Shown here: positions 28,373 to 39,216 of the stretch, in pieces | Layout: every line of letters starts with the position of its first letter | How positions within the stretch are numbered: the stretch's first letter is position 1 | NCBI RefSeq assembly: GCF_030062155.1 | Contig: NZ_CP118269.1 | Coordinates: forward strand, 1,798,001 to 1,862,000 | Direction: 5' to 3' | Origin: Pantoea sp. Lij88 | GTDB taxonomy: Bacteria; Pseudomonadota; Gammaproteobacteria; Enterobacterales; Enterobacteriaceae | Length of the DNA stretch: 64,000 nucleotides | Translations under genes and position numbers: made by a program | Notes under the pieces: generated by a model | Told to the model about the DNA's origin: nothing | What the model saw: only the letters and a program-made list of their open reading frames with translations | Database searches by the model: none

Positions 28373-29558
28373 GCGCGGTCAGGCTGCCGCGCATCTTTCT
28401 GCTGCAGCGCCAGGCGATAAAGGCCAGCGCTGCACCCAGCAGCATCATCAGACTCAGCGACAGCTTTTCCGCTACCGGCAGCGCGACGATGACCAGACTG
28501 CCTGCCGCACCGCCTGCCATCTGAATGAACCCCTGCAGTGCTGACGCCACACCCGCCTGTTGCTGATACGGCTCCAGCGCATAGCTGGTGGCCGGTCCCA
28601 CCGTAAAGGCCAGTCCGGCAACCGAGACCGCCACCGGGAACATGTAGAGCGCCCAGTGCGTCTGCATCTCTGCCGGGAAGATCTGCATCCCCGCCACCAG
28701 CAGCACCGCGCCCAGCAGCATGGTGAAGAATCCCATCGCCAGACAGAAAGGCCGACCCGCTTTGCGAATCGCTTTATTCACGAACATGCTGACGAACATA
28801 ATCCAGAAACCATTGGCCCCGAAAGCAAATGAGAACTGGATCGGCGTCAGCCCGCCTTCGGTCATTAAAACCTGTGGAGCCAGCGACACATAGGTCAGCA
28901 CCATGCCCAACGCACCGGCGTTGGCAAAGGCGAACGCCAGAAAGCGCGGCTGACGCAGGATTTCAGCGTACTGCTTAATCGGTAATCCTTTCACCCGCAG
29001 CGTATCCGCCGGGCGCGTTTCCGGCAGCCAGATAATTACCAGCAGCGTTATCAGCAGGCCATAGGCGCAGAGGAACCAGAAGGGTGCGCGCCAGTCAAAA
29101 GCGCTGGCCAGCAGGCCGCCCAGCAGCGGAGCCAGCGCCGGAACAATGTTCAGTGCACCGTTCAGGAAGCCATAGGCACGGGCGGCATCGTCGCCACTCA
29201 GGCGATCACGCACGCCGCTAAAGGCGACAACGGCGCTACAGCAGACGCCACAGCCCTGCACCAGGCGAGCCAGCACGAACAGCGGGAATGAGGTGGCGGT
29301 GGCGGCGATGGCGCTGCCGGTGATGTAGAGCGCCAGGCCCAGCAGGGCAATCGGCTTACGGCCATAATTGTCCACCAGCGGGCCGGTCACCAGCTGTCCC
29401 AGCCCCATCACCAGCAGAAACAGAGGAATGGTGGTCTGCACCAGGTTAACCGGCGTATCCAGCCCTTCTGCGATTTGTGGCAGCGTGGGCAAATAGAGAT
29501 CGATGCCTAAGGGTGCCAGCAGCACCAGGCTTAATAACAGCAGAGTAAATTTTTGCAT
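28365..29558 (-). CDS. MFS drug-efflux-type transporter (Bcr/CflA family)
   Basis: A 397-residue inner-membrane protein with about 12 transmembrane helices. The Bcr/CflA (DHA1) family features are an N-terminal [18 protein letters not shown], the loop 2-3 motif [12 protein letters not shown] and the helix 5 region [14 protein letters not shown]. The natural substrate is unknown; families with this layout export drugs or small metabolites such as sugars and arabinose-like compounds. It overlaps the end of dadX by 8 bases, tail to tail. E. coli has no gene here, so this starts an insertion of three genes between dadX and nhaP2. Confidence 0.85.
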   Translation of the reverse strand: MQKFTLLLLSLVLLAPLGIDLYLPTLPQIAEGLDTPVNLVQTTIPLFLLVMGLGQLVTGPLVDNYGRKPIALLGLALYITGSAIAATATSFPLFVLARLVQGCGVCCSAVVAFSGVRDRLSGDDAARAYGFLNGALNIVPALAPLLGGLLASAFDWRAPFWFLCAYGLLITLLVIIWLPETRPADTLRVKGLPIKQYAEILRQPRFLAFAFANAGALGMVLTYVSLAPQVLMTEGGLTPIQFSFAFGANGFWIMFVSMFVNKAIRKAGRPFCLAMGFFTMLLGAVLLVAGMQIFPAEMQTHWALYMFPVAVSVAGLAFTVGPATSYALEPYQQQAGVASALQGFIQMAGGAAGSLVIVALPVAEKLSLSLMMLLGAALAFIAWRCSRKMRGSLTALK

Positions 29559-29685
29559 AACAACCAGAGGGTAAGCGTTCTGTTAAAAAACGATCGCAGA
29601 GGGTAATGATTCAGAGGCAAAAAAGATAGAGGAAGTCGTGCGGAAAGTGCGATGCCTGCTGTAAACAGGCATCGCATCGGGGGGC

Positions 29686-31152
29686 TTAGTAGGCGCCGTC
29701 GCGGCGTAACACCACGCCTGCCGTTTTGAACAGGATTGCGATATCGGTCCAGAGCGCCCAGTTTTTGACATACCAGGAGTCAAAGTAGACGCGGGTGTCA
29801 TAGTCGATATCGTTGCGTCCGCTGACCTGCCACAGACCGGTCATGCCGGGCTTCGCCATCAGGTAGTAGTCAACATCACCGGCGTAACGCTCCAGCTCAG
29901 CTTCGATAACCGGACGCGGGCCAACCAGACTCATCTCGCCACGAATCACGTTCCACAGCTGCGGTAACTCATCCAGGCTGGTCTTACGCAGGAAACTACC
30001 AATACGGGTCACGCGCGGGTCATTCTTCAGTTTGAAATCTTTGTCCCACTCCATCCGGGCCGCTTCGCTGGTCGCCAGTAACTTCTCCAGCACCTCTTTG
30101 GAATTGGTCACCATGGAACGGAATTTCAGACATTTGAATTTTTTGCCATTCTGGCCCACACGTTCGTGACCATAAATCGCATTACCGCCGTCACGTTTCA
30201 CCATGTAGCAGAGCAGGGCGAAGATCGGGCCGAGGAACAGCAGCAGCATCGACGCTACCACGATATCAAAGGCACGCTTCATGAAACGGGAAGAGTGTTT
30301 CGCCAGGTTATTGCTGACGCGCAGGATCATCACTTCATGGCTGAAGATAAACGACATGTCCGTGCCGTAAAGCGGCACACCGCGCAGCGTCGGGATCACA
30401 GAAACCGAACGACAGTTCATCTTCGACAGGAATTTCAGCCAGCGGTCGCGCATCGGCTGCTGCTCATACTCCATGGCGACAATAAACTGCACGTTGTCAC
30501 GGTCAATGGTCTGCCAGTTAATGTCTTTCCAGGTAATGACGGGCACACCATTCACGCTCTGCTGAGCCGGAACATCATCGACAGAGATAAAGGCCTGAAC
30601 GTTATAGCCCAGGATCTCTTCGCTCTGCAGCGCGGCATAGGCTTCAGTAGCGTTTTTGCCGGAACCAATAATGATGGTCTCTTTCTGCCACTGGCCCGCC
30701 TTGTTAATCGCGCGTTTAACCAGGGCACGCATCAGTGGCAGCAGCAGCAGGGCGTATGTCCAGCTGAAGACCCACACCATGCGGGAGAAATCCCATTTAG
30801 AGAAGGCGATCAGTGCAAGGTCGAGTAACGAGAAAACAAATAATGTTTTAACGATCTCTTTCAGCTCAAACCAGAAAGGTTTGCGATAAGTATAATGACG
30901 CAGGCGTACCCAGAACCAGCCGGTACACATCACTGACATAATAAACTGTGCCACAAAACGATATTCAATCTGATGCGGTGGAATAAACGTATCCAGCTCA
31001 CCCCAAATACCTTGTATCGTGGCGGCAGATAAAAACAGTGCAAGGTTAAGTGCAATCAGATCGGAAAAGCTCAGGGCGAATTTCACGATGATATTTTTAC
31101 GCGTGCCGCTCCATGAGCGGCTCGGGCTATTCATTATCAATGTACTTGCCAT
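29686..31152 (-). CDS. Undecaprenyl-phosphate sugar phosphotransferase, WbaP/AmsG type
   Basis: A polyprenol-phosphate hexose-1-phosphate transferase that starts assembly of an exopolysaccharide or O-antigen repeat unit by moving galactose-1-P or glucose-1-P from its UDP-sugar to undecaprenyl phosphate. It has 488 residues: four or five N-terminal helices (about 20-150), a Rossmann-like cytoplasmic domain with ETIIIGSGKNATEAYAAL, another membrane helix (KRAFDIVVASMLLLFLGPIF) and the catalytic domain with KFRSMV, RKTSLDELPQLWNVI, GEMSLVGPRP and KPGMTGLWQVSGRND. It resembles Salmonella WbaP, Erwinia amylovora AmsG and Pantoea stewartii CpsA. It is not part of an EPS cluster here. ATG at 31152 has AGG 4 bases before it. 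Confidence 0.9.
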   Translation of the reverse strand: MASTLIMNSPSRSWSGTRKNIIVKFALSFSDLIALNLALFLSAATIQGIWGELDTFIPPHQIEYRFVAQFIMSVMCTGWFWVRLRHYTYRKPFWFELKEIVKTLFVFSLLDLALIAFSKWDFSRMVWVFSWTYALLLLPLMRALVKRAINKAGQWQKETIIIGSGKNATEAYAALQSEEILGYNVQAFISVDDVPAQQSVNGVPVITWKDINWQTIDRDNVQFIVAMEYEQQPMRDRWLKFLSKMNCRSVSVIPTLRGVPLYGTDMSFIFSHEVMILRVSNNLAKHSSRFMKRAFDIVVASMLLLFLGPIFALLCYMVKRDGGNAIYGHERVGQNGKKFKCLKFRSMVTNSKEVLEKLLATSEAARMEWDKDFKLKNDPRVTRIGSFLRKTSLDELPQLWNVIRGEMSLVGPRPVIEAELERYAGDVDYYLMAKPGMTGLWQVSGRNDIDYDTRVYFDSWYVKNWALWTDIAILFKTAGVVLRRDGAY

Positions 31153-31527
31153 AAAACCTGCTCTCTTTCTCAAGTAAAAGATGGCCTGACCAGAATCAGG
31201 TACGCGCTCAGGAGTGGGCTCTGAAAAATTAAAAAATAATTTTCAGTCTGTTGCAGTCAGTAAAGCCAGTGCAGCTGCAAAAAAGATAACGATTAAAGCG
31301 TGACGGTACTCACGGAATGTTGCAGCATTGAGATTGAGTATGCAGGAGTTATTTGACAGAGTTAATACGGAAAAAATCTGAAAACATCAAAAGTGATTAA
31401 AGTTTTAAAAAGCTAAGTTGATGTTTATTTTGGATAAAATAAGGAAGGGGTCGTTTATAACCAAACTGTTTAAGACGCTTTTTAGGAATTACCGCCGAAT
31501 CTTACGACTGGCGGTAGTGATAAAGGC
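31153..31527. other. Long AT-rich leader region of the WbaP-like gene
   Basis: About 375 bases without an ORF, very AT-rich (31360-31490). A hairpin formed by TACCGCC (31490-31496) and GGCGGTA (31510-31516) lies next to the end of yebV and could be a weak terminator for it. On the minus strand its GGCGGTA copy points at the WbaP-like gene and partly matches the RfaH ops core (GGCGGTAG). Confidence 0.4.
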
Positions 31528-31761
31528 TCAGGCTGGTTTCTTTAAAATCCAGCGGTCCTGCTGTTTATCGTAATGACCGATCTGCAGATTCACCGGTTCC
31601 CCGTCAATCCAGGCCGGCACGCTGGTATCGCGATCCCAGCCATCCAGTTGGGTAATTAAGCCGGGATTGGTGTGACAGGGGATACTGACGGTGTCGGCGT
31701 GCTCACTGTCAAGATCGGCATCTACAATCTCATAACGACCAATTTTAACCACGTGTCCCAT
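31528..31761 (-). CDS. yebV: YebV, DUF1480 family protein
   Basis: A 77-residue small soluble protein of unknown function, similar to E. coli YebV: the pattern RYEIVDADL, TVSIPCHTNPGLITQLDGWD, TSVPAWIDGEP and HYDKQQDRWIL follows the family. A single Cys lies in IPCHT. GGGAG precedes the ATG by 6 bases. In E. coli yebV lies elsewhere, near rsmF (yebU); here it sits between the WbaP-like gene and nhaP2. Confidence 0.85.
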   Translation of the reverse strand: MGHVVKIGRYEIVDADLDSEHADTVSIPCHTNPGLITQLDGWDRDTSVPAWIDGEPVNLQIGHYDKQQDRWILKKPA

Positions 31762-31839
31762 TCATTTCTCCCGTTTTTACTGGCATAGACATTTAAGCTT
31801 AGCGTACTGAGAGAAAATAACGTGGCTGAATGATTAGGA

Positions 31840-33567
31840 TTATTCCTTCTCTTCCGCCGGACGGACACCAATTTTCACGATGCGGTTATCTTCTTTCTCT
31901 GCGACGGTCCAGGTCAGCTGATTCCACTCGATCTGATCGCCAACCACCGGCGAGCCGCCCAGCATTGCCAGCACCAGTTGTCCCAGCGACTGCTGATCGT
32001 TGGTGCTCTCATCCAGCTCCAGCCCGTAAATCTGCGCCACGTCGCGCAGGCGGGCCTCTGCATCCAGAATAAAGTCACCGAAGAAACGCTGGTCGAGCGA
32101 GACTGGCGGCGACTGGCTGAACATTTTGCCCAGCGCCGGAAGATCGCGTTCGCGGCCGATCACACAGATAACGTCGTTCTCTTTCAGCCGCGTCCCGCCG
32201 TTGGGGTGCATCAGCACATTGTCACGGAACAGGGCAGCGATGCGCGTCTCGCGCGGCATCTGCAGGTCACGCAACGCGGCACCGACACACCATTTGTCAG
32301 CGCTGAGCTGATAGACAAACTGCTCCCACGGATTTTCCGGGTGAATGTCCAGGCCAATACGGCTGATCGGCGAGGCGGTAGGCGGCACCACCACTTTGGC
32401 TTTTTTCGCGGCAAAGCCCAGCGAGGTACCCTGCAGCATCAGGGAGACCAACACCACGAAGAAGGCGATATTAAAATAGAGCGAGGCGTTTTCTAAGCCG
32501 GCCATCATCGGGAAGACCGCCAGGATAATCGGTACCGCGCCGCGTAAGCCTACCCAGCTGATAAAGACCCGCTCGCGGGTAGTGAAGTTGCGGAACGGCA
32601 GCAGGCCAATAAATACCGACAGCGGACGCGCCACCAGAATCAGCCACAGCGAGAGGATCATCGCTGGCACCGCGATATGCCACAAATCAGACGGGGTGAC
32701 CAGCAGCCCCAGCACAATGAACATGCCGATCTGACTCAGCCACGCCATGCCGTCAAAGGTCTGCAGAATGCCGTGACGGTTACGAATCGGGCTGTTGCCC
32801 AGTAAAAAGCCGCACAGATAAACCGCCAGGATGCCGCTGCCCTCTAACACGGTGGTCAGGGCAAAGACCAGAATGCCGCCACTTAACGCCAGCAGCGGAT
32901 AAAGCCCCGGGGCCAGACTGATACGGTTAATCAACTGCTGCAGCGCCCAGCCGCCGCCCAGGCCTAACACGATGCCCAGACCGAACTGCTGCACCAGATG
33001 CACCAGGAACATCCAGTCAAGGCCGCTGCGGCCCTGTTCAATCATTTCAATCAGGGTAATGGTGAGAAACACGGCCATCGGATCGTTACTGCCCGATTCG
33101 ATCTCCAGCGTGGAGCTGACGCGCTCATTCAGGCCTTTGTCTCCCAGCAGGGAGAAGACGGCGGCAGCATCTGTCGAGCCGATAATTGCGCCAATCAGGA
33201 AGCCCTGCATCATGTCGAGGTTAAACAGCCAGGCGGCCACCACACCGGTTAAGCCTGCGGTGATCATCACGCCGACCGTCGCCAGCGACAGCGCGGGACC
33301 CAGCGCGACTTTAAACGAGCTGGCTTTAGTCCGCATGCCGCCATCCAGCAGGATGATCGCCAGCGCCAGGTTGGAAATTAAGTAAGCCGCCGGATAGTTA
33401 TCAAAAGCGATGCCGCCGATACCATCAATACCGGTCAGCATGCCCAGTGCGAGGAAGATAACCAGAATAGGGATGCCCAGCCGGGACGAGAAAGAGCTGA
33501 GCAGAATACTCGATGCTACCAGCACGGAACCGATGATAAAAAGACTGTAGACGATAGTGTGGTTCAA
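31840..33567 (-). CDS. nhaP2: Potassium/proton antiporter NhaP2 (CvrA)
   Basis: A CPA1-family cation/proton antiporter that exports K+ and helps cells tolerate high osmolarity or potassium. It has 575 residues (E. coli 578): about 13 membrane helices (1-400) with [42 protein letters not shown] and [14 protein letters not shown], followed by a TrkA-C domain and a CorC/HlyC-type C-terminal domain. The frame runs upstream to an ATG, but AGGAG lies 7 bases before a TTG at 33567, and similarity to E. coli starts right there. It lies downstream of dadX, as in E. coli, but with three genes in between. Confidence 0.93.
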   Translation of the reverse strand: MNHTIVYSLFIIGSVLVASSILLSSFSSRLGIPILVIFLALGMLTGIDGIGGIAFDNYPAAYLISNLALAIILLDGGMRTKASSFKVALGPALSLATVGVMITAGLTGVVAAWLFNLDMMQGFLIGAIIGSTDAAAVFSLLGDKGLNERVSSTLEIESGSNDPMAVFLTITLIEMIEQGRSGLDWMFLVHLVQQFGLGIVLGLGGGWALQQLINRISLAPGLYPLLALSGGILVFALTTVLEGSGILAVYLCGFLLGNSPIRNRHGILQTFDGMAWLSQIGMFIVLGLLVTPSDLWHIAVPAMILSLWLILVARPLSVFIGLLPFRNFTTRERVFISWVGLRGAVPIILAVFPMMAGLENASLYFNIAFFVVLVSLMLQGTSLGFAAKKAKVVVPPTASPISRIGLDIHPENPWEQFVYQLSADKWCVGAALRDLQMPRETRIAALFRDNVLMHPNGGTRLKENDVICVIGRERDLPALGKMFSQSPPVSLDQRFFGDFILDAEARLRDVAQIYGLELDESTNDQQSLGQLVLAMLGGSPVVGDQIEWNQLTWTVAEKEDNRIVKIGVRPAEEKE

Positions 33568-33783
33568 ACCCGGTCTCCTGAGATATGACAGTGCGGTGCA
33601 GCAACTGCTGACAAATATCCATGCTATCTCTGAAAGATAATGTTTTATCAAGGAGTTGTCATTGTGAAAATGATCATTATACGAATTGCTTAACAGGGTA
33701 TGGAATCAGATTAATGTGAAGAATGAGGGGGTTGGCAGGCAAGCGGCAGAAAACAGACCGTTTTAGCAGGTTATTCGGAAGAT

Positions 33784-33809
33784 AAAAAAAGCCGGTGATT
33801 AACCGGCTT
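33784..33809 (-). terminator. Intrinsic terminator after yeaH
   Basis: On the minus strand AAGCCGGT pairs with ACCGGCTT around a 5-base loop and runs into TTTTTTT; the T-run is the A-tract at 33784-33790. Confidence 0.88.
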
Positions 33810-33815
33810 AGTGCA

Positions 33816-35150
<1,335 letters not shown>

Positions 35151-35179
35151 TCACTTACCGGCAAGCTTACAGACTCTTA

Positions 35180-37114
35180 TCAGGACGATTTACGCACACG
35201 CAGATACCATTCACACAGCAGGCGAACCTGTTTGCGGGTATAGCCTTTTTCCATCATGCGATCGACAAAATCATCATGCTTTTTCTGCTCATCGGTAGAG
35301 GTCTTGGTGTTAAACGAGATCACCGGCAGCAACTCTTCCGTATTCGAGAACATTTTCTTCTCGATCACGGTGCGTAATTTCTCGTAACTGGTCCAGTTCG
35401 GATTGCGACCATTATTGTGTGCCCGGGCGCGCAGCACGAAGTTCACGATCTCGTTACGGAAATCTTTCGGGTTACTGATGCCAGCAGGCTTCTCGATTTT
35501 CTCCAGTTCTGCGTTGAGCGATTCACGATCAAACAGCTGTCCGGTATCGGGATCGCGATACTCCTGATCCTGAATCCAGAAGTCGGCATAGGTCACATAG
35601 CGGTCAAAAATGTTCTGACCATATTCAGAGTAGGATTCCAGATAGGCGGTCTGAATCTCTTTGCCGATAAACTCAGCATATTTCGGGATCAGATAGCCTT
35701 TGAGGTGCTCAAGGTATTTTTCTGCCTGGTCCTGCGGGAACTGTTCGCGCTCAATCTGCTGCTCCAGCACGTAGAACAGATGCACCGGGTTAGCGGCGAC
35801 TTCGGCATGGTCGAAGTTAAACACCCGCGACAGGATTTTAAAGGCAAAGCGGGTCGAGAGACCGTTCATCCCCTCATCCACACCGGCGTAGTCGTGATAT
35901 TCCTGCCAGGACTTCGCTTTAGGGTCGGTATCTTTCAGGCTTTCACCATCGTACACCCGCATTTTGGAATAGATACTGGAGTTCTCAGGATCTTTCAGGC
36001 GTGACAGGATAGAGAAGCGTGCCAGCGTTTCCAGCGTGCCGGGTGCGCAGGGCGAGGTCGCCAGCTCACTATGGTTAAGCAACTTGTCGTAGATTTTGAT
36101 CTCTTCAGAGACCCGCAGGCAGTAGGGCACCTTGACGATATAGACACGGTCAAGGAACGCCTCATTATTCTTGTTGTTACGGAACGTCACCCACTCAGAT
36201 TCGTTGGAGTGCGCCAGAATAATGCCGTTAAACGGCAGCGCCGAAATCCCCTCGGTACCGTTATAGTTCCCTTCCTGCGTTGCCGTCAGTAACGGGTGCA
36301 GCACCTTGATGGGCGCTTTAAACATCTCCACGAACTCCATGATGCCCTGGTTCGCGCGGCAGAGTGCACCGGAGTAGCCGTAGGCATCGGGATCGTTTTG
36401 CGCATGGTTTTCCAGTTTACGGATATCCACTTTACCCACCAGCGCGGAGATATCCTGGTTGTTTTCATCACCTGGCTCGGTTTTAGCGATCGCCAGCTGT
36501 TCCAGAATCGATGGCCAGACTTTCACGACTTTGAACCGTGAAATATCGCCCCCAAAGTCGTGCAGGCGTTTAGCGGCCCACGGCGACATGATCGTGCCGA
36601 GGTAACGACGCGGGACGCCATACTCTTTTTCAAGAATGTGGGCATCTTCCTGCGGGTTAAACAGGCAGAGAGGATGGTCATTAACCGGGCTGCGTTCGCC
36701 GTCGGCGCTCAGTACATAGATAGGCACCCGCTGCATCAGCGACTTAAGCCGTTCCGCCAGCGACGATTTACCGCCACCGACCGGACCCAGCAAATAGAGG
36801 ATCTGTTTCTTCTCTTCCAGTCCCTGAGCGGCATGTTTCAGGTAGGAGACGATTTGTTCAATCGCTTCCTCCATGCCGTAAAACTCCTCGAACGCCGGAT
36901 AGCGTCCCATCACACGGTTGGAGAATATTCTGGAAAGGCGTGGCTCCTGAGCAGTGTCGACCATTACCGGCTCTCCGATAGCCATTAACAGTCGCTCTGC
37001 AGCGTTGGCGTATGCACTGCGATCCTGCTTACAGATAGCAAGAAATTCCTGCAGTGTGAACTCTTCGTCCTTGGCAGCTTCATAACGCTGACGATAGTGA
37101 TCGAATATATTCAT
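35180..37114 (-). CDS. yeaG: PrkA-family serine protein kinase YeaG
   Basis: A 644-residue cytoplasmic protein (E. coli 644). An AAA+-like N-terminal region carries Walker A LLGPVGGGKSSLAERL near residue 110; the C-terminal third is the PrkA kinase-like domain with PKYAEFIGKEIQTAYLESY. In E. coli YeaG is a stress kinase made under nitrogen limitation from a sigma-54 promoter and in stationary phase by sigma-S. A matching sigma-54 promoter sits about 90 bases before this start. First gene of yeaG-yeaH. Confidence 0.96.
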   Translation of the reverse strand: MNIFDHYRQRYEAAKDEEFTLQEFLAICKQDRSAYANAAERLLMAIGEPVMVDTAQEPRLSRIFSNRVMGRYPAFEEFYGMEEAIEQIVSYLKHAAQGLEEKKQILYLLGPVGGGKSSLAERLKSLMQRVPIYVLSADGERSPVNDHPLCLFNPQEDAHILEKEYGVPRRYLGTIMSPWAAKRLHDFGGDISRFKVVKVWPSILEQLAIAKTEPGDENNQDISALVGKVDIRKLENHAQNDPDAYGYSGALCRANQGIMEFVEMFKAPIKVLHPLLTATQEGNYNGTEGISALPFNGIILAHSNESEWVTFRNNKNNEAFLDRVYIVKVPYCLRVSEEIKIYDKLLNHSELATSPCAPGTLETLARFSILSRLKDPENSSIYSKMRVYDGESLKDTDPKAKSWQEYHDYAGVDEGMNGLSTRFAFKILSRVFNFDHAEVAANPVHLFYVLEQQIEREQFPQDQAEKYLEHLKGYLIPKYAEFIGKEIQTAYLESYSEYGQNIFDRYVTYADFWIQDQEYRDPDTGQLFDRESLNAELEKIEKPAGISNPKDFRNEIVNFVLRARAHNNGRNPNWTSYEKLRTVIEKKMFSNTEELLPVISFNTKTSTDEQKKHDDFVDRMMEKGYTRKQVRLLCEWYLRVRKSS

Positions 37115-37203
37115 AGCGATGCCCGTCCTTTCGTTTTTAGCACAGGTAAGGAGCGTAATTAGAGGCTTGTAGCAGCTCCCGGAAGATATTCTCTGTTGAG
37201 TAC

Positions 37204-37219
37204 AGCAACCCTTATGCCA
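37204..37219 (-). promoter_or_regulatory. Consensus sigma-54 promoter for yeaG
   Basis: On the minus strand this reads TGGCATAAGGGTTGCT, matching TGGCAYRNNNNTTGCW at every specified position, with the GG and GC dinucleotides correctly spaced. It lies about 90 bases before the yeaG ATG and points at it. The E. coli yeaG gene has an NtrC-activated sigma-54 promoter, so nitrogen control is probably conserved. A loose CAC-N6/7-GGTG element near 37326-37341 might be an activator site but is weak. Confidence 0.85.
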
Positions 37220-37533
37220 ACCTGATCTTTTTTATCGGGATACACAACGTTTGTGGTTACTCTGCTCGGTCAAATTCTATGCTGTTACTTCTAACTGTAG
37301 ATGGCTTCTAGGAAATTTCCTCCACGGGTTTGGGTGATTGAGGGGGTGATCAAGAGTAATTTGCGTTGTTGTGAGATGAGTTCATATGGGTGATGCTTTA
37401 ACTTAACTTGTTTTTAACCTTTGATGCCACTTTCATCGATGCGTAACTTAAAGCAATTCGATATAAGTTAATCCAGCCGTAAAAAAACGTTAGACTTCCT
37501 GTTTGATTGTTATATTTATGGAATGAATAAATT
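37220..37533. other. Intergenic region between yeaG promoter and mipA
   Basis: About 310 bases, becoming AT-rich toward mipA. It would hold activator sites for yeaG and the mipA promoter. No ORF or RNA gene recognised. Confidence 0.35.
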
Positions 37534-38283
37534 GTGAACCAATTCAAATTTAAGACCCTTTTGGCACTTTTACCCTGTTATTTACTCAGCACGCATGTCA
37601 ATGCCGCACCGCTTTCTTTGGGCGCGTCGGTCATCTACGCGGAGTCACCTTACCGCGGCGGTCAGGACCGGTACATTCCGCTTCCGGTGATCAATTATGA
37701 GGGTGAAGACTTCTGGTTCCGCAGCCTGCAGGGCGGTTACTACCTGTGGAAAGATCCCCAGAATCAGCTGTCGCTAACGCTGCTGGGTTCACCGCAGGAG
37801 TACAAACCGAGTGATAACGATCTCGGCGACATGAAAGGGCTGGATAAACGGCGCATGACGCTGATGGGTGGCGCAACCTATCGTCACACTGCTGACTGGG
37901 GGATTGTCCGCACTTCACTGCTGGGAGATGTGCTGAATAACAGCAATGGAATGATATGGGACCTGACTTACCTTTATCGTTTCCAGATGGGTGACTTCAG
38001 CCTGACGCCGGGCATCGGGGCGGTCTGGAACAGCGCCAATCAAAACCGTTATTACTACGGTGTGTCAGCGCATGAAAGCGCCCGTACCGGCATCAGCCGT
38101 TATAAGCCGGATGACAGCTGGTCACCTTATGTAGAGCTGAATGCCAGCTATCAGATTGCGCCACAGTGGAATGCCAGTCTGACAGGACGTTATGTCAGCT
38201 TCAGCAGTGAAATCAAAGACAGCCCGATGATCGATAAAAGCGGGCAGGCGTTAATCTGGACAGGTGTCAGTTACACCTTCTGA
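37534..38283 (+). CDS. mipA: MltA-interacting outer-membrane protein MipA
   Basis: An outer-membrane scaffolding protein that in E. coli bridges the lytic transglycosylase MltA and the synthase PBP1B. It has 249 residues (E. coli 248): a signal peptide to about residue 25 (LLALLPCYLLSTHVNA), then a beta-rich OmpV/MipA-family domain with PVINYEGEDFWFRSLQGGYY, SNGMIWDLTYLYRF and the C-terminal aromatic signature VSYTF typical of outer-membrane barrels. The start is GTG; the overlapping ATG at 37522 gives only a few codons. A terminator follows. Confidence 0.92.
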   Translation: MNQFKFKTLLALLPCYLLSTHVNAAPLSLGASVIYAESPYRGGQDRYIPLPVINYEGEDFWFRSLQGGYYLWKDPQNQLSLTLLGSPQEYKPSDNDLGDMKGLDKRRMTLMGGATYRHTADWGIVRTSLLGDVLNNSNGMIWDLTYLYRFQMGDFSLTPGIGAVWNSANQNRYYYGVSAHESARTGISRYKPDDSWSPYVELNASYQIAPQWNASLTGRYVSFSSEIKDSPMIDKSGQALIWTGVSYTF

Positions 38284-38304
38284 TTACGCCTCATTAGCAC
38301 CAAA

Positions 38305-38335
38305 AGAGGGCATTTACTGCCCTCTGTTCTTTTAC
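38305..38335 (+). terminator. Probable intrinsic terminator after mipA
   Basis: AGAGGGCA (38305-38312) pairs with TGCCCTCT (38318-38325), followed by GTTCTTTT. The T-run is interrupted. Confidence 0.65.
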
Positions 38336-38364
38336 AGGGCCCTGAAAAGGGGCGGGAGAGCAGA

Positions 38365-39216
38365 ATGCGCAAAACGATTAACTTTGCTGGCTTCAATGAC
38401 CTGCCTGTCATTGGGCAGGGCACCTGGTATATGGGCGAAAACCCGGCGCAGCGTGACACCGAAGTCGCAGCACTGCAGGCGGGTCTTGAGTGTGGTTTGC
38501 AGCTGATAGATACCGCCGAAATGTATGCGGATGGCGGAGCCGAAGAGGTGGTCGGGCAGGCCCTGCTGGGGCGTCGCGACGAGGCTCTGCTGGTGTCGAA
38601 GGTCTATCCGTGGAATGCAGGCGAAGTGGATGCCATCGAAGCCTGTGAGCGCAGCCTGCGCCGTCTGCAGACCGATTATCTTGACCTCTACCTGCTGCAC
38701 TGGCGCGGTAATGTTCCACTGGAAGAGACCCTGCGTGCCATGGAACGCCTGCAGCAGCAGGGAAAGATCCGTCACTGGGGTGTCTCGAATTTTGACACAG
38801 ACGATTTGGCCGAACTGTGGGATGAACCGCAAGGAGGTCAGTGCGCGACGAATCAGGTGCTCTACCATCTGGCGTCTCGTGGTATTGAATTTGATCTGCT
38901 GCCGGCATGTCAGCAGCGGGGAATGCCGGTGATGGCCTATTGTCCACTGGCACAGGCAGGACGGCTGCGTGACTCACTCTTTACCGACCCGGTACTGACG
39001 CAGATTGCACAGCAGAAGGGCATCAGTGTCGCGCAACTCCTGCTGGCCTGGGTGATCCGTCAGCCTGGAGTGATTGCCATTCCCAAAGCCAGTTCAGTGG
39101 TTCACGTGCAGGAGAATGCTGCGGCGCTGGCGGTCGTTCTGACCGATGAAGAGTTGCAGCTCATCGATCGCGCCTGGCCAGCACCACAGCATAAGGTACC
39201 GCTGGATATCGTTTAG
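38365..39216 (+). CDS. yeaE: Aldo/keto reductase YeaE (methylglyoxal reductase)
   Basis: An NADPH-dependent aldo/keto reductase; E. coli YeaE reduces methylglyoxal and related aldehydes. It has 283 residues (E. coli 284). The TIM-barrel catalytic residues are visible: DTAEMYADGGAEE (Asp, Tyr), SKVYPWNAG (Lys), LYLLHWRGN (His); the cofactor-binding end has IPKASSVVHVQENAA. Its stop overlaps the convergent yeaD stop by 4 bases. Gene order mipA-yeaE-yeaD-gapA is as in E. coli. Confidence 0.93.
   Translation: MRKTINFAGFNDLPVIGQGTWYMGENPAQRDTEVAALQAGLECGLQLIDTAEMYADGGAEEVVGQALLGRRDEALLVSKVYPWNAGEVDAIEACERSLRRLQTDYLDLYLLHWRGNVPLEETLRAMERLQQQGKIRHWGVSNFDTDDLAELWDEPQGGQCATNQVLYHLASRGIEFDLLPACQQRGMPVMAYCPLAQAGRLRDSLFTDPVLTQIAQQKGISVAQLLLAWVIRQPGVIAIPKASSVVHVQENAAALAVVLTDEELQLIDRAWPAPQHKVPLDIV

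Noticed and set aside
31153..31527. RcsAB box in the WbaP-like gene leader
   Set aside because: TAAGA- and TTCCTA-like halves are present near 31470-31505 but with wrong spacing for the consensus box.
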